From the NCBI GenBank assembly GCA_040367435.1, contig BAABWY010000004.1, positions 186,001-250,000 of the forward strand: DNA of 64,000 bases, given 5' to 3'. The notes under the pieces were generated by a model. The model had not been told where the DNA came from. It did not search any database and saw nothing but the letters and a program-made list of their open reading frames with translations. The stretch comes from Hyphomicrobiales bacterium 4NK60-0047b. GTDB taxonomy: Bacteria; Pseudomonadota; Alphaproteobacteria; Rhizobiales; HXMU1428-3. The stretch's first letter is position 1. Every line of letters starts with the position of its first letter. Position numbers and translations under genes: made by a program. Shown piece by piece: positions 59,249 to 64,000 of this stretch.

Positions 59249-60280
59249 CTAAGCTTCTTGAAGCTTAGTTGCCTGGCCTAGCCAATCATCACGTTCGATG
59301 CGGCCTTTAAATGCAATCGCTTCATCAATTGCATCTGCTTGCTCTTTGCTAAGTGTTGCGATTTGTTTGAAGTGGTAGATACCAAGTTCATTGAGTTTCT
59401 TTTCAATAACTGGTCCCACACCATCAATTTTTTTCAGATCGTCAGCTTCACCTTCTGGAGCTTCCAGGCCTGTAAAGCCTTTTAGATCTACAGTGGCAGG
59501 AGCTGCTGCTGCTTCACTTGAAACTTCTTCTTCAGTGATGGCTTGCTCAACAACTTCTTCAGAAGCGCCTAAATCCATGCCTGAAGCACCTTGAGAGCGC
59601 TCGATACCATCTAGTACTGATTTAACAATCAGGTCGCAATATAGTGAAATTGCACGACCAGCGTCATCATTTCCTGGAATTGGGAATGTGATGCCTGATG
59701 GGTTAGAGTTGCTATCTACAACAGCAATTACAGGAATGTTTAGTTTGTTAGCTTCAGCAATTGCAATTGCTTCTTTATTTGTGTCGATCACAAAAAGAAT
59801 ATCCGGGATGCCACCCATGTCTTTCACGCCGCCAATAGCTTGGTTTAGACGATCGCGCTCGCGTGTCATTTGAAGACGTTCTTTCTTGGTTAGGCCTTGA
59901 GCTTCACCTGAAAGCAATTCATCTAATTTTTTCAGACGCTTAATTGACTGAGTGATGGTTTTCCAGTTTGTAAGCGTTCCACCCAACCAACGGTGGTTGA
60001 TGTAATATTGAGCACAACGGTTGGCGCTATCTGCAATTGCGTCAGATGCTGCGCGTTTTGTACCTACGAATAGAACACGGCCGCCTCTTGCAACTGTATC
60101 ACTTACAGCTTGAAGAGCCTGGTGCAACATTGGCACTGTTTGAGCCAAGTCAATGATATGAATATTGTTGCGTGAACCAAAGATATATTGGTCCATTTTT
60201 GGGTTCCAACGGTGAGATTGGTGTCCAAAGTGTACGCCAGCTTCTAGGAGTTGACGCATGTCGAATGATGGCACTGCCAT
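59249..60280 (-). CDS. rpsB: 30S ribosomal protein S2 with extra C-terminal helix-hairpin-helix-like domain
   Basis: 343 aa, about 90 residues longer than typical S2. Residues 1-228 are normal S2 ([61 protein letters not shown]). A Glu/Ala-rich linker (about 229-280) leads to residues 281-343: [20 protein letters not shown], then [12 protein letters not shown] and [17 protein letters not shown]. This last block matches, from memory, the domain at the C-termini of NuoE and ribosomal protein L21 in rhizobia. S2 binds the small subunit near S1; the role of the extra domain is unknown. Confidence 0.96.
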   Translation of the reverse strand: MAVPSFDMRQLLEAGVHFGHQSHRWNPKMDQYIFGSRNNIHIIDLAQTVPMLHQALQAVSDTVARGGRVLFVGTKRAASDAIADSANRCAQYYINHRWLGGTLTNWKTITQSIKRLKKLDELLSGEAQGLTKKERLQMTRERDRLNQAIGGVKDMGGIPDILFVIDTNKEAIAIAEANKLNIPVIAVVDSNSNPSGITFPIPGNDDAGRAISLYCDLIVKSVLDGIERSQGASGMDLGASEEVVEQAITEEEVSSEAAAAPATVDLKGFTGLEAPEGEADDLKKIDGVGPVIEKKLNELGIYHFKQIATLSKEQADAIDEAIAFKGRIERDDWLGQATKLQEA

Positions 60281-60652
60281 AGTTTTATAATCCTTCAGTT
60301 TTCCGGTTTAACCTCCGCGGGGACATGCATTTTCTGTGCTTCAGATGCCCACAAAGCATCCGCACAAACGTCTATAATTCTATAAATCAACGCATAAAAT
60401 TTCCCATTTGAGATAAAACTCAAAGGGAAGTGCTTGATTTTAAGATTATCGACATGCACCGGAGCGGTCGGGATGGCATATAATACATATGCCCACCGCA
60501 CCCCCGCGTGTGGAATGAGAGGGTTTATAGTGGTTATTTCACGCTATGACAAGCTTTTTGTTCTATTTTCAGGATCATCCAGGTGATTTGCCTGAGGAGG
60601 TTCCTGAATACCGTTTGTTCTGGCTGGTTTATCCTATATTTCACTAAGTATG
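60281..60652. other. dnaE-rpsB intergenic region
   Basis: 372 bp with no convincing gene; an open frame on the minus strand (60295-60501) has no family look and crosses a repeat. It holds a hairpin-repeat family member (60335-60367) and, nearer dnaE, a dyad TTCAGGA (60568-60574) / TCCTGAA (60602-60608) with an inner CAGG/CCTG hairpin. The rpsB promoter and S2 leader are expected here. Confidence 0.5.
60335..60367. repeat. Single hairpin-repeat family member upstream of rpsB
   Basis: TGTGCTTCAGATGCCCACAA followed by AGCATCCGCACAA aligns with the ntrB-ntrC unit over its whole core. The inner stem has changed on both sides, GATGC pairing with GCATC instead of GGTTGC with GCAACC, and the outer arms GTGC/GCAC are intact. 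Such paired changes argue that the fold is kept. Confidence 0.75.
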
Positions 60653-63600
60653 TTAAATCTCAGTCACGGACAAAACACCTTTTAAAGTTCTCAAATCACT
60701 GGCTCGCTCCAATGAAACACTATATTTACCAGGAAGGTCCATTTCAACTTCACGTTTAAAGTCATCAAGCATGAGGCCAACTTTGATTTTACCGCGCCCT
60801 TGATGATCACCCAGCGCTTTGGCGAGTTCTGCCATATCCATTTCTTTAGTGACTGTAAGCTTTAGCCCACGCACCATATTCTGTGCCGCGAATTCGAGCG
60901 ATTCGGCTTTTTGTAAACGTAAGCGAACTGTATCTTCTTCTACATCGGCATCTACTTTTAAAAGAACAGGTTGCCCGCTCTCTAAGATGTCACGGCAGGC
61001 TTCTAATGTGTCTGAGAATGCAATGGCTTCAAATTGACCCGTTTGATCGGAGAATTCGATAAAGGCGTATAAGTTTCCTGATTTTGCGCGGCGCTCTCGT
61101 ACTGCAGATACAGTAGCTGCCAGAACACCAAGTCCACCATTATTATCCAGTGCCTTTTTCTCATAATGCACCCATTGATCTACATTTAGACGGTCTAATA
61201 CAGCTTCATACTCATCCAATGGATGGCCTGAGAGATAAAACCCCACGGCGTCATATTCTCTGGTGAGTTTTTCCATTTCACGCCAGCGCTGAACATTCAA
61301 GAGTTCTAAGTCTGGTGTGCCTGCATCTGAAGAGCCGCCAAACAAATCCGATTGTCCTGTTTTACGGTCATTATGTAATTTACTGGCGACAGCGGCCATG
61401 CGCTCTGAGTTTGCGTGAACTTTTGCTCTATCCGGTTCTATTTGGTCAAAAGCACCAGCACATGAAAGGGTCTCAAGCCCGCGTTTATTAATGGCTTTTG
61501 GGTCAAAGCGGTTAGCAAAATCAGATAGGCTTTTGTAGTTACCATTTTCTTTGCGCTCTTGAACAAGGCTTGCAACTGCGCCTGTTCCTATATTTTTCAA
61601 GGCTGCCATTGAATAAAGGATGGTTTTGTCCTTGGGTAAAAAATCGATCTCAGACGCGTTTACGTCAGGTGATTTGGTCTCAATCCCAATCCTTCTGGCC
61701 TCATTGGCAAACATGCTTAGTTTATCTGTATTTCCCAAATCAAGGGTCATTGAAGCGGCGAGGAATTCTACGGGATGATTGGCCCGTAAATAAGCCGTTT
61801 GATATGCCAATAGGGCATAAGCTGCCGCGTGAGATTTGTTAAACCCGTAGCCTGCGAATTTATCCACTTGCTCGAAGATGAATTCAGCTTGTTTTTTAGC
61901 GACATTGTTTTTCTCAGCGCCCTCAACAAACCTTGCTTTTTGCCGAGCCATTTCTTCTTTAATCTTTTTACCCATGGCACGGCGCAGCATATCCGCTTCA
62001 CCAAGGGAATAACCGGCCATGATTTGGGCGATTTGCATCACCTGTTCCTGATAGATGATCACACCATATGTTTCTTCCAAGACAGGCTTGAGCATATCGT
62101 GATAATAATCGGGCTCTTCATCACCTTGCTTTCTGGCGATGTAGGTTGGGATGTTATCCATAGGACCAGGTCGATAGAGAGACACCATCGCAATGATGTC
62201 TTCAAATCTATCGGGGCGTAGTTTTTTCAAACTATCGCGCATGCCCGTACTCTCCAACTGGAACACCCCAATGGTTTCCCCTTTGGCCAAGAGTTCATAA
62301 CTAGCTTTATCATCAAGGGGTAGATTTGGTATGTCGAGCTCAGTTCCGTTTGCCTCTATGAATTCCCTAGCCTTTTCAATGACGGTGAGGGTTTTTAGGC
62401 CGAGAAAGTCAAACTTCACGAGGCCAGCTGGTTCTACCCATTTCATATTGAACTGGGTAACCGGGATGTCTGATTTCGGGTCACGGTATAAGGGGACTAG
62501 CTGGGTTAGAGGGCGGTCACCGATAACCACGCCGGCAGCGTGAGTTGAGGCGTGGCGATAGAGCCCTTCTAGTTTTAAAGCAATGGTAAGGAGTTCATCG
62601 ACGACTTTTTCCGAGCGTCTTGCTTCGGCTAATTTGGGTTCTTCTATTAGTGCTTCGCTTAGTGTGCAGGGATTAGCCGGATTATTAGGAACCATTTTAC
62701 AAAGACGGTCTACCTGACCATAGGGCATGGATAAAACACGGCCAACGTCGCGTAGCACAGCACGTGCTTGTAATTTACCGAAGGTAATGATTTGGGCGAC
62801 TTTATCATCGCCATATTTTTGCTGCACATAACGGATCACCTCATCGCGCCTTGTTTGGCAAAAATCGATGTCAAAGTCGGGCATGGACACCCGTTCTGGA
62901 TTAAGGAAACGTTCGAACAGAAGACCGAACCTTAAGGGGTCAAGGTCTGTAATGGTGAGGACCCAGGCAACAACTGAACCCGCACCAGAACCACGACCAG
63001 GCCCAACTGCGATATTATTATTTTTCGACCACTGGATGAAGTCCGCAACAATTAGGAAGTAGCCAGGGAATTTCATGGAGATGATGATATCCAGCTCGAA
63101 ATTAAGCCGATCAACATAATCTTTCTTCGTCATGTCTTCCGGCATTGAGATTTGAGAGAGGCGATCTTCTAACCCTTTTTCAGCAAGATCTCTTAGAGCT
63201 TTTGCCTCTGCTTCAAGTTTTTCTTCATTATCCATTTGCTCATCACTGCTGAGATAGTTTGGCAGGATGGGGGCGTGAGTTGTAGGACGGTAAGAGCAAC
63301 GCTTGGCGATTTCAATTGTGTTTTCGATGGCTTCTGGAATGTCTTTAAACAGTTCCGCCATTTGACGAGATGATTTTAAATGGTGGTCTGGAGTTAATCG
63401 CCGTCTTTCATCTTCAGACACATAAGCGCCGTCCGCGACACAAATCAGAGCATCGTGTGCTTCGTAATCTTCACGTTTATCAAAATAGGCTTCATTTGTC
63501 GCAACGAGGGGGATGTCCAGAGCGTAGGCGGTCTCGATTAGGTTTTGTTCTCTTCTCTTTTCACTTGGCCGGCCATGTCTTTGCAGCTCAATATAAAACC

Positions 63601-64000
63601 TGTCTTTGAATGTTTCTTTGAGTAATGCCGCCCATTTACCAGCCAAGTCAGCCTGATTGTTTTTAATAGCGAGGTCTAATGGTCCGTCTTCGCCGCCGCT
63701 TAAAAGAATGAGCCCTTCAGAATGATCACTTAAAAATTCATAGGTGATAAATGGATCTGTTTCCCCGGCCGTATCGAGAAAGGCAATACTTGTTAAGGCC
63801 ATGAGGTTCTGATAGCCCCTCTCATTTTGAGCTATGAGAGCAATTTCTCCATCCGTCTTATGGGTTTCTTGAGCCTTTTCAAAGACAGATTTTTTGGCTT
63901 CACCCTCTAGTGACGGCATTTTAATGGCTAGTGTACAACCTATGAGAGGTTGAACGCCTTTACCGACACATTTTTCAGAGAACTCAAGCGCTCCAAACAG
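60653..64000 (-). CDS. dnaE: DNA polymerase III alpha subunit (N-terminus beyond right edge)
   Basis: 1115 residues visible; the frame is open to the window edge, and LFGALEFSEKCVGKGVQPLIGC continues the PHP domain upstream of the first internal Met, so about 40 residues are missing. Seen: rest of the PHP domain, palm catalytic aspartates in MPDFDIDFC and the GPGRGSGAGSVV fingers motif, HASTHAAGVVIG, DFLGLKTLTVIEKA, the thumb/finger motif YSLGEADMLRRAMGKK, FNKSHAAAYALLAYQTAYL, the helix-hairpin-helix region, and an OB fold (about 960-1050, YAFIEFSDQTGQFEAIAFS). Main replicative polymerase. Confidence 0.98.
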   Translation of the reverse strand: MFGALEFSEKCVGKGVQPLIGCTLAIKMPSLEGEAKKSVFEKAQETHKTDGEIALIAQNERGYQNLMALTSIAFLDTAGETDPFITYEFLSDHSEGLILLSGGEDGPLDLAIKNNQADLAGKWAALLKETFKDRFYIELQRHGRPSEKRREQNLIETAYALDIPLVATNEAYFDKREDYEAHDALICVADGAYVSEDERRRLTPDHHLKSSRQMAELFKDIPEAIENTIEIAKRCSYRPTTHAPILPNYLSSDEQMDNEEKLEAEAKALRDLAEKGLEDRLSQISMPEDMTKKDYVDRLNFELDIIISMKFPGYFLIVADFIQWSKNNNIAVGPGRGSGAGSVVAWVLTITDLDPLRFGLLFERFLNPERVSMPDFDIDFCQTRRDEVIRYVQQKYGDDKVAQIITFGKLQARAVLRDVGRVLSMPYGQVDRLCKMVPNNPANPCTLSEALIEEPKLAEARRSEKVVDELLTIALKLEGLYRHASTHAAGVVIGDRPLTQLVPLYRDPKSDIPVTQFNMKWVEPAGLVKFDFLGLKTLTVIEKAREFIEANGTELDIPNLPLDDKASYELLAKGETIGVFQLESTGMRDSLKKLRPDRFEDIIAMVSLYRPGPMDNIPTYIARKQGDEEPDYYHDMLKPVLEETYGVIIYQEQVMQIAQIMAGYSLGEADMLRRAMGKKIKEEMARQKARFVEGAEKNNVAKKQAEFIFEQVDKFAGYGFNKSHAAAYALLAYQTAYLRANHPVEFLAASMTLDLGNTDKLSMFANEARRIGIETKSPDVNASEIDFLPKDKTILYSMAALKNIGTGAVASLVQERKENGNYKSLSDFANRFDPKAINKRGLETLSCAGAFDQIEPDRAKVHANSERMAAVASKLHNDRKTGQSDLFGGSSDAGTPDLELLNVQRWREMEKLTREYDAVGFYLSGHPLDEYEAVLDRLNVDQWVHYEKKALDNNGGLGVLAATVSAVRERRAKSGNLYAFIEFSDQTGQFEAIAFSDTLEACRDILESGQPVLLKVDADVEEDTVRLRLQKAESLEFAAQNMVRGLKLTVTKEMDMAELAKALGDHQGRGKIKVGLMLDDFKREVEMDLPGKYSVSLERASDLRTLKGVLSVTEI

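Noticed and set aside
60295-60501. Minus-strand open frame of 68 codons upstream of rpsB
   Set aside because: It runs through a hairpin-repeat element and the expected rpsB leader and shows no family features.

Overview
The window is a compact block of chromosomal housekeeping genes from an AT-rich alphaproteobacterium. The gene order (ntrY-ntrC-ntrB-dusB / ispDF-cinA / ratA-like-lipA / lpd-pdhC-pdhB-pdhA-ftsB / eno / kdsA-pyrG-secG-tpiA-ppiD / trpE-trpG-trpD-trpC-moaC-moeA-lexA-comEC-gltX-gltA-lpxB-lpxI-lpxA-fabZ-lpxD-bamA-rseP-dxr-cdsA-uppS-frr-pyrH-tsf-rpsB-dnaE) matches, from memory, the conserved core order of Rhizobiales/Hyphomicrobiales. Other alphaproteobacterial marks are the fused IspD-IspF, the lipoyl domain on PdhB, LpxI in place of LpxH, and a LexA box of the GTTC-N7-GTTC type in front of lexA. 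The genus cannot be named from the sequence alone.

Layout. 1-4762: nitrogen two-component genes with dusB, all on the minus strand; ntrY runs off the left edge. 5310-8568: ispDF and pncC (+), then a START-domain gene and lipA (-). 8850-11038: two tandem membrane acyltransferases (+), an accessory insertion behind a double palindrome. 11093-16811: the pyruvate dehydrogenase cluster and ftsB (-). 17049-18851: a small unknown gene (+) and eno (-). 19132-22889: the queuosine precursor operon queC-queE-queD-queF, then cfa (+). 22898-28377: kdsA, a small membrane protein, pyrG, secG, a Lys-rich secreted protein and tpiA (-). 28661-39046: ppiD, trp genes, molybdopterin genes, a 66-aa protein and lexA (+). 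39352-44782: comEC (-), gltX and gltA (+). 44843-64000: lipid A, outer-membrane assembly, isoprenoid/phospholipid and translation genes, then dnaE (-), which runs off the right edge.

The genes cover nitrogen control, the link from pyruvate to the TCA cycle (PDH, GltA), envelope building (LpxA/B/D/I, FabZ, KdsA, BamA, RseP, CdsA, UppS, Dxr, IspDF), translation (RpsB, Tsf, PyrH, Frr, GltX) and DNA replication and repair (DnaE, LexA, ComEC).

No phage, IS element, CRISPR array, rRNA or tRNA was seen, and no evidently new multi-gene system is present. The least ordinary signals are: (i) a family of short hairpin repeats, four in tandem between ntrB and ntrC, with relatives beside or across the stop codons of secG and possibly eno and one upstream of rpsB with a covarying stem; (ii) a TrpC-MoaC fusion with a long linker and a strong internal start at MoaC; (iii) ribosomal protein S2 with an added C-terminal domain of the type found on NuoE/L21 in rhizobia; (iv) QueD without its usual catalytic cysteine; (v) two mutually exclusive hairpins in the ppiD leader; and (vi) the acyltransferase pair with its double operator-like palindrome.
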